Assembly (NCBI GenBank): GCA_965248635.1
Contig: OZ252114.1
Span: forward strand, 2,170,001 to 2,234,000
DNA length: 64,000 nt
Direction: 5' to 3'
DNA from: CBDAPI01 sp965248635
GTDB taxonomy: Bacteria; Acidobacteriota; UBA6911; RPQK01; CBDAPI01
Under the pieces are notes generated by a model. That model had not been told where the DNA came from. It saw nothing but the letters and a program-made list of their open reading frames with translations, and searched no databases. Position numbers and translations under genes: made by a program. Shown here piece by piece: positions 42,465-51,595 of the stretch; position 1 is the stretch's first letter, and each line of letters opens with the position of its first letter.

Positions 42465-43962
42465 GTACCCCATACAATTCCTGCCAGGCGTCTTCGAATT
42501 CATCCCCCGTCGCCCAGACCGGGAGAGTGTCTGCGTTTGCCAGTGATCGGGCGCTGGCGACAAAGGCCTGGCTGAACTTGAGAAGGTACTCATAGTCGAA
42601 GTCATCGTCCGCTTCATCACTGGGAAGATGGTAATGTTTCATGGTCTCCTCATCCAGGATCCGAAAACCCGGACTGAAGGTGAGGGCAGGAACCCCTTTT
42701 CGAGCAAAGGCCACGTTGTCGGAGCGGTAGAAAAGATCTCGATTCTCGGCCGGATCCGGCACGGTTTCCAGCCCATACCGGGAGCAGGCTTCTTCAAACA
42801 GAGTCCGGTCAGAAATGCGGCGGAGTCCAAAGATCGTGACCACTCCCGTGTCACTGAAACCGGCTGCATCGGTGTTCAGGACGAACCTGTTCTCTTGCAG
42901 GGGAACCACCGGGTTCTCGACATAGTAAGAGCTGCCCAGAAGCCCCTGCTCCTCGCCCGTCATCGCGATCAGAAGAACCGATCTGCGGGGTCTCTGCAGG
43001 GACAGTGATCTGGCTGCCGCCAGGAGAGCCACGACCCCCATTCCGTTGTCTCGGGCCCCGTTGAAGATAGTATCCTCCGACTCGTCACCGGTTCGATCCG
43101 GGTCTTTACCCATGTGGTCGTAGTGAGCGGTCAGCACCAGATACTCCCCGCTCAACTGGGGATCGCTGCCCTCGATCATCCCGATCACGTTGGAGGCAAC
43201 CAGGGGATCCGCTTGATTGGGTGGGACATCGAGTTTCAGGCTTTCCCACGCCGGCGGATCTCCGGATGGAAGTCGCACAAGGGCGTGAAAAGCTTTCTGG
43301 CGCACGCCCTCGATGCTCTGCTGGAGTACGATGCGGGGGCGGAGCAGGAAACGGGAAATCCGCCTCCACTGGTTCCGAGGGAGGATCTCCAGGATGCCGG
43401 CAGCGCCTCGCTCCGAGGCAAGTTGCCTCTTCTCAGCGGACCACAAGGGTCTTTGGCCGCCTTGACCCGATCTTGACATGGTTTCGGGGGCTCCGAACTT
43501 GACGACCACGATTTTTCCTCTGACATCCAGATCGGCATAGTCATTGACGCCGTTGTCCTCGTCGACAAGGCCATGGCCTGCCGACACGCCCGGAGCTTCC
43601 AGTTGGGCCTTGCCGGCCAGCAGCACGAAATCTGAGCCAATGTGGAGTTCGATGCCTCCCGCCGTGATGGTGCCCTCGACGGGAGGACTCTGGAGAAAGA
43701 GCGGCACAGGCTGAAGGAATCCTTTCTGGTCCCCGGCGGGCTGGAGTCCCCACCCCCTGAAGTGCTCGGCAAGATAGCGGGCAGCGACTGCATTTCCAGT
43801 GCTCCCCGTTTGTCGGCCCTCCAACTCATCGGAAGCGATGAAGCGAAGGTGGGCCTCCAGTTCTTCAGAAGTCAGGCTGTCCTCCGCTGGTCTCTGCGCT
43901 GGAGCCGTCCAGAATCCACCTGCAAGCGTCGCGGCCGTGAGAAACGGAATCACAAGTCTCAT
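42448..43962 (-). CDS. M28 family metallopeptidase, exported
   Basis: About 504 residues from the ATG at 43962 (an upstream in-frame start at 43983 is less likely). A signal peptide (LVIPFLTAATLAGGFW) is followed by an N-terminal helical segment (FIASDELEGRQTGS) and a PA-like insert (DYADLDVRGKIVVVKFG). The di-zinc aminopeptidase domain has LTAHYDHMG (His), NGARDNGMGVV (bridging Asp), MTGEEQGLLGS (catalytic Glu and zinc Glu), LNTDAAG (Asp) and KHYHLPSDEADD (His). It removes N-terminal residues from peptides outside the cytoplasm. The C-terminal few residues come from a heptad repeat. Confidence 0.88.
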   Translation of the reverse strand: MRLVIPFLTAATLAGGFWTAPAQRPAEDSLTSEELEAHLRFIASDELEGRQTGSTGNAVAARYLAEHFRGWGLQPAGDQKGFLQPVPLFLQSPPVEGTITAGGIELHIGSDFVLLAGKAQLEAPGVSAGHGLVDEDNGVNDYADLDVRGKIVVVKFGAPETMSRSGQGGQRPLWSAEKRQLASERGAAGILEILPRNQWRRISRFLLRPRIVLQQSIEGVRQKAFHALVRLPSGDPPAWESLKLDVPPNQADPLVASNVIGMIEGSDPQLSGEYLVLTAHYDHMGKDPDRTGDESEDTIFNGARDNGMGVVALLAAARSLSLQRPRRSVLLIAMTGEEQGLLGSSYYVENPVVPLQENRFVLNTDAAGFSDTGVVTIFGLRRISDRTLFEEACSRYGLETVPDPAENRDLFYRSDNVAFARKGVPALTFSPGFRILDEETMKHYHLPSDEADDDFDYEYLLKFSQAFVASARSLANADTLPVWATGDEFEDAWQELYGVLGSRF

Positions 43963-44136
43963 TCGATAGAAAATACCATCCAATCGGCCGGATTTGACAG
44001 CTGTCTCGGTGCGACGCTACATTTCACAGACGATGAGCAAGGCTGGCCGGGGGTCTGTTTCCACCGATTCAGTCCTGACCTGGACCTCCTTTCCGGCATC
44101 CAGAAGCGTGGAACTTCCACCACTGGCTCGGTCCCC

Positions 44137-44991
44137 ATGGACTTGAGCATCATCATCATTAACTGGAATGCAGCCTCTCACTTGAGTCGCTGCCTCGATT
44201 CGGTCTCCGCTCTGATCGAAGAAGTGGATGAGATCGTCGTGGCCGATAATCACTCCAGTGATGCCAGCCGTGAGACGGTGCGGAGGTATCCGGATCTCCG
44301 CCTGATTGAGAATAAGACCAACCTGGGATTCGGAGCTGCGGCCAATCGGGCCGTGGCAAGCACAAACAGCCGCCACATTCTCCTCCTCAACTCCGATACC
44401 CTGGTTTCGCCGGGCAGTGCCAGGCGACTCCACGAATCCCTGCTGAGCGATACAGGTTCCGCAATTGCCTGCGGTCCACTGGTTGGTGAAGGGGGAACTC
44501 CACAGACTGGCTTTCAGTTTCGAGAGCTTCCGACTGTTTCGTCCGTTTTGACCGACGTGCTGGGGTTGGAAGAGCTTCTGGCGGTCATCTCCAAGAAACC
44601 CCCGGCACAAATGAAAACAGGATGGCTTCCTTCTTCGGTTCAACCGGCGGCAGCCTACTGGATGATTCGGCGCAGGGCTTGGAGCGAGTTGGGAGGATTC
44701 GACGAGCGGTTTTGGCCGGCCTGGTTCGAAGATGTCGATTTCTGCAAACGCCTGGAGTCCAGTCGATGGAAGGTCCTTTTCGACGAGAGAGCCCGTGCCG
44801 TTCATATCGGGGGAGTCTCGGTTGGGCGGTTGGGACACCGTCGGTTTACACGAGTGTTTTATCACAATCTACTCCGATACCTGAAGAAGCATCACCCTTA
44901 CCGGTTTCTCCTGCTCTGGTTTCCGATTCAGTTCGGAAGTTTGATTCGACAGTACCTGCTGTCCCCACTGAAGTCGGCGCAAGGCTGGTGA
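44137..44991 (+). CDS. family 2 glycosyltransferase
   Basis: 284 residues from the ATG at 44137, where the fold begins (MDLSIIIINWNAASHLSRCL). VVADNHSSDAS and NKTNLGFGAAANRAV bind the nucleotide, LLLNSDTLVSP carries the DxD-like metal site, and AWFEDVDFCKRL has the catalytic-base ED. It is of the rhamnosyl- or galactofuranosyl-transferase-like GT2 type. The stop overlaps the next start (GTGA). Divergent from the M28 gene across 174 bases. Confidence 0.88.
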   Translation: MDLSIIIINWNAASHLSRCLDSVSALIEEVDEIVVADNHSSDASRETVRRYPDLRLIENKTNLGFGAAANRAVASTNSRHILLLNSDTLVSPGSARRLHESLLSDTGSAIACGPLVGEGGTPQTGFQFRELPTVSSVLTDVLGLEELLAVISKKPPAQMKTGWLPSSVQPAAAYWMIRRRAWSELGGFDERFWPAWFEDVDFCKRLESSRWKVLFDERARAVHIGGVSVGRLGHRRFTRVFYHNLLRYLKKHHPYRFLLLWFPIQFGSLIRQYLLSPLKSAQGW

Positions 44992-46025
44992 GGGAAAGCC
45001 GCGTGCTGGTCAGCCTGGTCACCTTGAATGACGAACGCGTCTTGGCCAGGTGTCTGGAGGCGCTGGCCCGACAGACAGTGCGATTCACTCTCAGGCTTCA
45101 CGACAATGCTTCTACCGACGGAACCGCGGAGATCGCTCGCGGATGCGGGGCCGATGTCCGGCTCAACTCAACCAACAGTGGTTACGCCGCGGGCCACAAT
45201 CTGAACCTCGAGCCTGGTGGTTTTGACTACGCCCTTCTTCTCAATGCCGACGTGAAACTGGAACCTGACTACATTCAACAACTCCTGGCCGAGATGGAAT
45301 TCCGGAGAGAAGTTGGAATGGCGGGGGGCAAGTTGCTGCGGATGGACGTCCAGGGTGGGAAAACTCTTCACCAGGGAGTTCCTGTCTTTGACAGCACCGG
45401 CATCTACTTCACTCCCTCCCAGAGGCATTTTGACCGGGGTGGCGGCATCCCGGACCGTGGCCAGTACGACGTTCCCCAACTCGTGTTTGGTGTGACAGGA
45501 GCCGCAGTTCTGGTTCGTAGAAGCCTGGTCGATGATCTGGAGGAGCGTACCGGCGAGTTCCTGGATGAAGACTTCTTTGTGTATCGCGAGGATGCGGAGC
45601 TGGCCTGGAGAGCGCAGATAGCCGGCTGGAAGGCTCTTTACGTGCCCGGCGCAGTGGCCTGTCACCATCGGCATGTTCTTCCCGCCCGGCGCAGGAATCT
45701 CAATCCCCTGATCAACTATCATTCCGTCAAGAACCGCTACCTCATGCGTATGAAGAACATGGGACCCGCAGTGCGGCGGCGTTGCTTTCCCCATGCATGG
45801 ATAAGAGACCTCGGCATTCTGGTCTATCTGCTTCTCTTTGAGTGGAGCTCAATTCCAGCCTTGCGGGAGGTCTTTAGGGCCCGCCACCGCTTCCGAGCCA
45901 AGAGGGCGAGGCTGGAGTCCAGCCGGCGCGTCAGCGATGCCGAGATCGCGAAGTGGTTCTCATTCACTCCCCAGGCCCGGGACCTCTACGATGGAACAGG
46001 CGGCGGAGGAGGAATCGAACCTTGA
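44988..46025 (+). CDS. family 2 glycosyltransferase
   Basis: 345 residues from a GTG overlapping the previous stop by four bases. VLVSLVTLNDERVLARCLEAL, LHDNASTDGT, NSGYAAGHN, LLLNADVKLEP (DxD) and FVYREDAELAWRAQ follow the GT2 plan. The C-terminal 90 residues (HHRHVLPARRRN; VKNRYLMRMKN) include a basic region and one hydrophobic segment that may contact the membrane. It forms a pair with the preceding enzyme, probably adding successive sugars to one glycan. Confidence 0.88.
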   Translation: MRESRVLVSLVTLNDERVLARCLEALARQTVRFTLRLHDNASTDGTAEIARGCGADVRLNSTNSGYAAGHNLNLEPGGFDYALLLNADVKLEPDYIQQLLAEMEFRREVGMAGGKLLRMDVQGGKTLHQGVPVFDSTGIYFTPSQRHFDRGGGIPDRGQYDVPQLVFGVTGAAVLVRRSLVDDLEERTGEFLDEDFFVYREDAELAWRAQIAGWKALYVPGAVACHHRHVLPARRRNLNPLINYHSVKNRYLMRMKNMGPAVRRRCFPHAWIRDLGILVYLLLFEWSSIPALREVFRARHRFRAKRARLESSRRVSDAEIAKWFSFTPQARDLYDGTGGGGGIEP

Positions 46026-46027
46026 CG

Positions 46028-47392
46028 ATGAAGATACAGGAACATCTCGAGGCGACCGACTTCAGTGACGATCTGGAGCGGTTCTGGCGTGTCTCGGCGA
46101 CCAAAATACGCCTGCTCGAGAGTTCCTGGAAAGGGACTGGTGCGCCGGTGATGACAGCGGCAGGCCGCTACACTTCCCGGGACTGGACCGAGTGGACACA
46201 GGGCTTCCAGTACGGTTCTCCGCTCTTGCAGTTTGAAGCGACTGGCGAGAAGGAGTTCCTGGAGCTGGCACGGGAGAGAACCGTTGAGAGAATGGCCCCT
46301 CACCTGACTCATTCAGGAGTCCACGATCACGGTTTCAACAATGTTTCCACCTATGGCACCCTGCTCAGGCTCATCTGTGAGAGCCGGATGGTTGCCAGTA
46401 TCTGGGAATGTCGCTATTACGAGCTGGCTCTCGCCTGCTCGGCCGCTGTCCAGGCCAGTCGCTGGACAGAGCTGGAGGGAGGCGGCTTCATCTATTCTTT
46501 CAACGGCCCCCACTCTCTCTTTGCCGATACGATGCGTACCCTTCGCGTGCTGGGGATCGCCCATTTATTGGGCCACGAACTGAGGGGGGAAGGAGATCGG
46601 CGGGTCAGTCTGCTCGATCGTCTGATCGGGCACACGGAGGCGACTCTCCGCTACAACGTCTATTACGGAGAGGGACGCGATATCTACGATGTTTCGGGGC
46701 GAGTTGCTCACGAGTCGATTTTTAATGTGAACGACGGAAGCTACCGGTGCCCCGGCACACAGCAGGGCTACTCGCCGTTTTCCACCTGGACCCGGGGACT
46801 CAGCTGGGTGATCTGCGGCTGCGCAGAGCAACTGGAGTTTCTGGCCGAGCTCGATGAAGGGCATTTTCCCCCGGAGAAACCCAGGGATCTTGTTCTCGGA
46901 CTGCTGGCGAGAGCCGCCCGGGCCACCTGTGACTTTTACATTGAGAATTCTCCCAGCGATGGAATCCCCTACTGGGACACGGGGGCTCCGGGCCTGGAGA
47001 CGATGAACGAGCCCATGAGCCGGCCGGCAGACCCCTTTAACGGACAGGAGCCTGTGGACAGTTCCGCGGCCTCGATTGCGGCTCAGGGGCTTCTCAGGCT
47101 GGGTCACTTTCTGGGTCGTGAGGAAGCGGGGGCCCGCTACTGGAAGGCCGGGCTGACGGTTGTCAAGACCCTGCTCTCCGCCCCCTACTTGTGTCAGGAC
47201 GATCGGCATGAGGGACTCATACTGCATTCTCTCTACCATCGTCCTCGAGGTTGGGACTACCTGCCCGATGGATCTGTCCCCCGAGGAGAGTCAACCGTCT
47301 GGGGCGACTATCACGCACGGGAAGTGTGCCTCTATCTGCAGCGAATCGCTACCGGTCAGTCACCTCCTTATTTCTGGTCTGTGGTAGCTTGA
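46028..47392 (+). CDS. glycoside hydrolase, GH88-like (unsaturated uronyl hydrolase family)
   Basis: 454 residues from the ATG at 46028, three bases after the preceding stop. The (alpha/alpha)6-barrel family signature is clear: VHDHGFNNVSTYGTLLRL, then ESIFNVNDGSYRCPGTQQGYSPFSTWTRGLSWVICG, with the QGYS-WTRG-W motif of GH88. It has no signal peptide, so it is likely cytosolic, acting on unsaturated uronic acid oligosaccharides or similar. Its tight position behind two glycosyltransferases and before an SDR gene is unusual; the SDR could process the released sugar. Confidence 0.75.
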   Translation: MKIQEHLEATDFSDDLERFWRVSATKIRLLESSWKGTGAPVMTAAGRYTSRDWTEWTQGFQYGSPLLQFEATGEKEFLELARERTVERMAPHLTHSGVHDHGFNNVSTYGTLLRLICESRMVASIWECRYYELALACSAAVQASRWTELEGGGFIYSFNGPHSLFADTMRTLRVLGIAHLLGHELRGEGDRRVSLLDRLIGHTEATLRYNVYYGEGRDIYDVSGRVAHESIFNVNDGSYRCPGTQQGYSPFSTWTRGLSWVICGCAEQLEFLAELDEGHFPPEKPRDLVLGLLARAARATCDFYIENSPSDGIPYWDTGAPGLETMNEPMSRPADPFNGQEPVDSSAASIAAQGLLRLGHFLGREEAGARYWKAGLTVVKTLLSAPYLCQDDRHEGLILHSLYHRPRGWDYLPDGSVPRGESTVWGDYHAREVCLYLQRIATGQSPPYFWSVVA

Positions 47393-47399
47393 TTGCTTG

Positions 47400-48176
47400 A
47401 TGAAAACGCGTGGAGTCGCTCTTGTCACTGGAGGAGGCCGGGGAATCGGCCTGGGGATTTCTCGATGCCTGACGGCGGAAGGATTCGATCTGGCGATGGT
47501 GGGAAGAAGTCCCGAACAGGACCGGCAGGAGGTTTTGCGGGAACTTCGTCTGACCGGGCGCCGGGTCTGTTACTGGCCTGGAAACATCGCTCAGTCCGGG
47601 GATCGCTCAGACATCCTGAAACGTGTGAAAGAGGAATTCGGGTGCATTCACGTCCTAGTGAACAACGCGGGTGTGGCTCCCCGGGAGAGGATCGACTTGC
47701 TGGAGGCGAGCGAGGAGAGCTTCGACCGGGTGATTGGAATCAATCTCAAGGGGCCGCATTTTCTCACCCGCTCTGTGGCCGGCATGATGGTCGAAGAAAA
47801 GAAAAAAGATCGCGAGTTCTGGGGCTGCATCATCAACATTACGTCGGTATCTGCCACGATGGTTTCTGGCGCGCGCGCTGACTACTGCATTTCCAAGGCC
47901 GGCCTATCCATGGCGACACGGGCCTGGGCCCAGCGCCTGGCCGAGTTCGATCTTCCTGTCTATGAAGTTCGCCCCGGAATCATCCGAACCGACATGACGG
48001 AGCCGGTTCGGGAGAAGTACGACCGGTTGATTTCCGAGGGACCCGTCCCTCAAGCACGATGGGGAACACCGGAAGATGTGGGCAAGGTCGTCGCCAGCCT
48101 GGCCCGGCGTGACTTCCCCTACTCAACGGGAGCCGTTCTCACCGTTGACGGCGGCCTGACGATTCACACTCTGTAA
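47400..48176 (+). CDS. short-chain dehydrogenase/reductase
   Basis: 258 residues from the ATG at 47400. The cofactor motif TGGGRGIGLG is near residue 10, NNAGVAP near residue 87, and catalytic Ser-Tyr-Lys in ITSVSA...DYCISKAG at about residues 145-165. The C-terminus TGAVLTVDGGLTIHTL is of the classical FabG/KduD type. Annotation as 3-oxoacyl-ACP reductase would be by similarity only. Next to a GH88-like gene, a sugar or keto-uronate substrate is more likely. Seven bases after the GH gene, so the same operon. Confidence 0.85.
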   Translation: MKTRGVALVTGGGRGIGLGISRCLTAEGFDLAMVGRSPEQDRQEVLRELRLTGRRVCYWPGNIAQSGDRSDILKRVKEEFGCIHVLVNNAGVAPRERIDLLEASEESFDRVIGINLKGPHFLTRSVAGMMVEEKKKDREFWGCIINITSVSATMVSGARADYCISKAGLSMATRAWAQRLAEFDLPVYEVRPGIIRTDMTEPVREKYDRLISEGPVPQARWGTPEDVGKVVASLARRDFPYSTGAVLTVDGGLTIHTL

Positions 48177-48204
48177 ATCCCACGTTCCAGGTGCCCGAGC
48201 AGTT

Positions 48205-48229
48205 ATCAGAACCGGAAGCGCCAGCGAGG
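48205..48229. repeat. dispersed short repeat ATCAGAACC-GAAGCGC, copy 2
   Basis: Second occurrence of the 24-25-base sequence found at 28538-28561, again just downstream of a gene end. Confidence 0.5.
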
Positions 48230-48311
48230 AGCTACGGCGACCGCGTTGGGTCCAAAAACTAAAACGTTCGATAAGTAGCTTCTCGATCGACACTTTCAGA
48301 ATACTGAGGCG

Positions 48312-48380
48312 GAGAATCGAATACCAGCCGTAATAGCGCACCATCTGCGTGCCGGGGTCAGGAATGTGAGAGATGTCAGG
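48312..48380 (-). pseudogene. IS91-like transposase remnant
   Basis: A short reading frame reads DISHIPDPGTQMVRYYGWYS, close to the HIPxKGxxxVRYYGxYS motif at the C-terminus of IS91/IS801-type (Y2 HUH) transposases. Nothing else of the element is preserved. It overlaps the end of the decayed Gfo/Idh gene. Confidence 0.5.
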
Positions 48381-49218
48381 GCAGTCGCCACGGCTTTCGG
48401 TATTCATAGTGGAGGAGTTGATTGGCCTCCTCATGGTTGAGAATACGTTCCCCTTCAGGGTCCCATTCAAGCCTCGAACGCGTCTCCAATGCAATGTTTG
48501 CCAGAAGGGCGAAAGTGTTGGAGCGATGGCCCGTTTCGGCATCACAGTTGCAGGTCTGCTTCGATCTGACGCAGTCCGCAAAGTTGCGAGCGTGAGCGGT
48601 GGTTGGATCCGGCTGTGTTCCTTTTACTTCGAGGGTTTCCATTTGGGGTCCGGGCTCCTGGAACTGCCCTTCTATGGAGGGAGTCATCCGGTAGGCCGAT
48701 GAACTGCAGTGGAGATTTGCTTTTGTGCCTCTCAACTCGATCTCCCCGCGCTCCCCCAGGGCCGGGCCTCCGCTGGCTCGCCAGGGTCGGGGACCCAGCC
48801 ACATGTCCCAGTCCAGACCGGCAGGCGGCTGAGAGTCACGCACTCTACCGATTCCCCCGGGGTACATATTGCTGATCCGATAGGCTCTGGCGACCGTGAC
48901 GTGGCCGATTCTACCTCCCCGAACCCGGCTGACGACCTGGCTGTAAAGGGTGGAGGATCGACGCTGCAAGCCGACCTGTACCACTCGGTCGTTTCTTCTA
49001 GCCGCTTCCACCATTCTTCGGCCTTCCACGACGGTCATACTGAGGGGCTTCTCCACGTACACGTGTTTGCCGGCTTCACAAGCCATGGTGGTCTGGAGTG
49101 CGTGCCAGTGGTCCGGCGTTGCTATCACCACGGCATCGATGTCGTCCTGGTCCAGGAGACGGCGAAAATCCTGGGTCCTGATCACGTTCGGGCCGAATTC
49201 TTCGCTCATGTCAGGCAT
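48376..49218 (-). pseudogene. Gfo/Idh/MocA family oxidoreductase, decayed
   Basis: Begins in the middle of the Rossmann domain (RLLDQDDIDAVVIATPDHWHA, then CEAGKHVYVEKPLSMTV, with the EKP motif), so the GxGxxG cofactor loop is missing. After WDMWLGPRPWRA the sequence jumps to GGPALGERGEIELRGTKANL, skipping roughly 100 residues that normally hold the HxxD active site. The tail (ARNFADCVRSKQTCNCDAETGHRSN) is typical. The 281-codon open frame is therefore a doubly deleted remnant of a sugar dehydrogenase-like gene. Confidence 0.7.
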
Positions 49219-49462
49219 GCGCTCGCCCAGGGCCTGAAGTGAGTACTTAGTTTACAGGCCAGCTTGTCTAAAGCAAGCAAACGCGTCAAATCCAAACTTG
49301 ACTCCAACTCTCGGCGCTCGTCTGTGGTCCTTCTCGACCGCCTTTCAGGTGAATGCAATGTTATGCTCCCTCCGGGACAGGCAGCGAGCGAATGCGGAAC
49401 GGCCTCAGGCGAAATGAATCAGGTGCCATTTGTGAAATGCTGGGATCAGAGACCAACACGTC

Positions 49463-51595
49463 ATGAATAACGTTAGACAGCTGACTCTCCTACTGCTCCT
49501 GTCCACCAGCCTGGCCTGCGATGCGTGGTTTGGCGATGAAGATTCCCTCAAGGCTTTGCTTCCTCGGATCGATCCGCTCAGCCCGGAGCAGGCGCTGGAA
49601 TCTTTTGAAATAGCCGATGGATTTCGCCTTGAACTGGCAGCGGCCGAACCCGAGGTATTTGATCCGATCGCGATGGCGTTCGACGAGGACGGGCGGGTGT
49701 ATGTGGCCGAGATGCGGACCTATCCGGATGAAGTACCTGTTGAGGGCGGTCCTCCGGGACGCGTGCGGCTGCTACAAGACGCCGACGCCGACGGCCGCTT
49801 CGAGACAGCCTCGGTCTTTGCCGACAATGTTCACTGGCCAAGCGGAATCGCCTGTTCCAACGGGGGAGTTTACGTGGTTGCGCCTCCCGACATCCTGTAC
49901 CTCAAGGATACGGATGGAGACGGCGTCGCGGATATCCGGCGGGTCGAGTTCACAGGTCTCGGTACGATCCTCTCCGAAGACATGGCAAACAACCTGAAAT
50001 GGGGACCGGATCAATGGATTTACGGAGCAGGGTCCTACAACGGCGGCGATGTCCGTCCGGCCAACGATGCGAGCGCCGAGCCGGTCTCTATTCGCGGCCG
50101 CGACTTCCGTTTCCATCCCTACAGCAAGAAGTTCGAAGCCATCGAAGGGACGGGCGGAGATTTCGGCAACTGTTTCGACGACTGGGGAAATAGATTTACG
50201 GGCGATGCCGTAAGGCCGGTTATCCACGCCACCATACCGTCCCGGTATCTGGAAAAGAATCCGTATCTGACCGGAGTCCGTGCTGCCAATGGGGAGGTGC
50301 TTCAAACGGAGGGAAGGCCAAAGGTCTTTCCCATCAGTGGACCTGAACCCTGGAAGGTGATCCGACAGAGATTCTGGGCTCGCTGGGTTGACACGACCCA
50401 TGAAATGCGGGCCGGCCGATTTCCCCCAAGTGAACTCGCTTCTCAGGGATACATGACGGCTGTGGCGGGATTCGCGATTTATCGAGGTGGGGCGTATCCA
50501 GAATCGTTTCGGGGAAATGTTCTCAGTTCAGAACCCTCGGGTAACCTCGTCATCCGCCTGAAACTGGAGCCTCAGGGTGCCAGCTTCAAGGCCCAGCGCG
50601 TCTACCCGGAGAAGGAGTTCATTGCTTCCAGAGATAACTGGTTTCGGCCGGTCAACTTTATCAATGGCCCCGACGGATGTCTCTACATGATGGACATGTA
50701 CCGGGAGATAATCGAAGGACCCAGCGCGGTTCCGCATGACATTCTGAAACACCTCGACTACTACAGCGGACACGACAGAGGCCGAATCTACCGAATCGTT
50801 CCGGATGGGTTCGAGAGACCTGACCCACCTCGCCTGGGCAGTGCTCCCACCGAGGAACTCATCGAGGCTCTGGAATATCCGAATGCCTGGTGGCGCGAAA
50901 CCGCACAGCGCCTGTTGCTGGAGCGGAAGGAGGTGTCCGCAGGAGCAGCGCTTAAACGAATGGTCCGAACATCCGATCTGCCACAGGGTCGTCTACACGG
51001 ATTGTGGACTCTCGATGGGCTTGGAGAACTGGACGAAGCGACCTTGTTGCTGGGCCTGGAGGATAGTCATCCAGATCTACGGCGAAGCGCGATTCGATTA
51101 GCAGAAAAGCGAATCGCGCAGTCGAAGAAAGTGCGAGACAAGCTGATTTCGATGGCCGCTGACCGCGAGGCAAGGGTGCGTTTCCAGACAGCCCTTGCCA
51201 TTTCCGAATTGGGCGGGGCATTCTCATTGGCCCCCTTGGCCTGGATCGCGCAACAGGATCTCTCCGATGAATGGACTCGAACCGCGATCCTGACAGCTCT
51301 CTCTCAGCGCTCCGCTGATTTGTTCGGCATCTTGGCGGCCCAGGACTCCTTCCGCTCCCGCACTGAGGCTGTCGGGTTTCTCACTCAGCTGGCAGAAGTG
51401 GTCGGCGCCGGGCGACAGCCAGCCCAGATCTCGAAGCTTTTGAAGGCGGCGGATCGCTGGCTGAAACGCGAATCGGCGGGGATGAGATTCTCCGTTTCAT
51501 CAGGGCTTGCCGAGGGGCTGGCCCGGTCCGGAAGCGCTCTAACGGAACTCTTGCAGCCGACTCTGCCTACGGCCCTTCCGCAAGGTCGATGGTGA
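49463..51595 (+). CDS. PVC-type dehydrogenase lipoprotein, N-terminal part (frame-split)
   Basis: 710 residues with a lipoprotein signal (LLLLLSTSLAC). The propeller has FDPIAMAFDEDGRVYVAEM, DADADGRFE, LKDTDGDGVAD and GGDFGNCFDDWGNRF, and ends near residue 440 with the GHDRGRIYRIV segment that precedes HEAT-like repeats. It stops at 51595 without a haem site. The following frame (51589-52494), overlapping by seven bases, supplies the rest of the HEAT region and the cytochrome c. The gene near base 1 shows that this family is one polypeptide, so a single indel near 51590 has probably split it. Confidence 0.85.
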   Translation: MNNVRQLTLLLLLSTSLACDAWFGDEDSLKALLPRIDPLSPEQALESFEIADGFRLELAAAEPEVFDPIAMAFDEDGRVYVAEMRTYPDEVPVEGGPPGRVRLLQDADADGRFETASVFADNVHWPSGIACSNGGVYVVAPPDILYLKDTDGDGVADIRRVEFTGLGTILSEDMANNLKWGPDQWIYGAGSYNGGDVRPANDASAEPVSIRGRDFRFHPYSKKFEAIEGTGGDFGNCFDDWGNRFTGDAVRPVIHATIPSRYLEKNPYLTGVRAANGEVLQTEGRPKVFPISGPEPWKVIRQRFWARWVDTTHEMRAGRFPPSELASQGYMTAVAGFAIYRGGAYPESFRGNVLSSEPSGNLVIRLKLEPQGASFKAQRVYPEKEFIASRDNWFRPVNFINGPDGCLYMMDMYREIIEGPSAVPHDILKHLDYYSGHDRGRIYRIVPDGFERPDPPRLGSAPTEELIEALEYPNAWWRETAQRLLLERKEVSAGAALKRMVRTSDLPQGRLHGLWTLDGLGELDEATLLLGLEDSHPDLRRSAIRLAEKRIAQSKKVRDKLISMAADREARVRFQTALAISELGGAFSLAPLAWIAQQDLSDEWTRTAILTALSQRSADLFGILAAQDSFRSRTEAVGFLTQLAEVVGAGRQPAQISKLLKAADRWLKRESAGMRFSVSSGLAEGLARSGSALTELLQPTLPTALPQGRW

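Noticed and set aside
43642..44136. N-terminal extension of the GT2 protein starting at 44137
   Set aside because: The extended frame is antisense to the M28 peptidase, and the GT2 fold starts right at the ATG at 44137.
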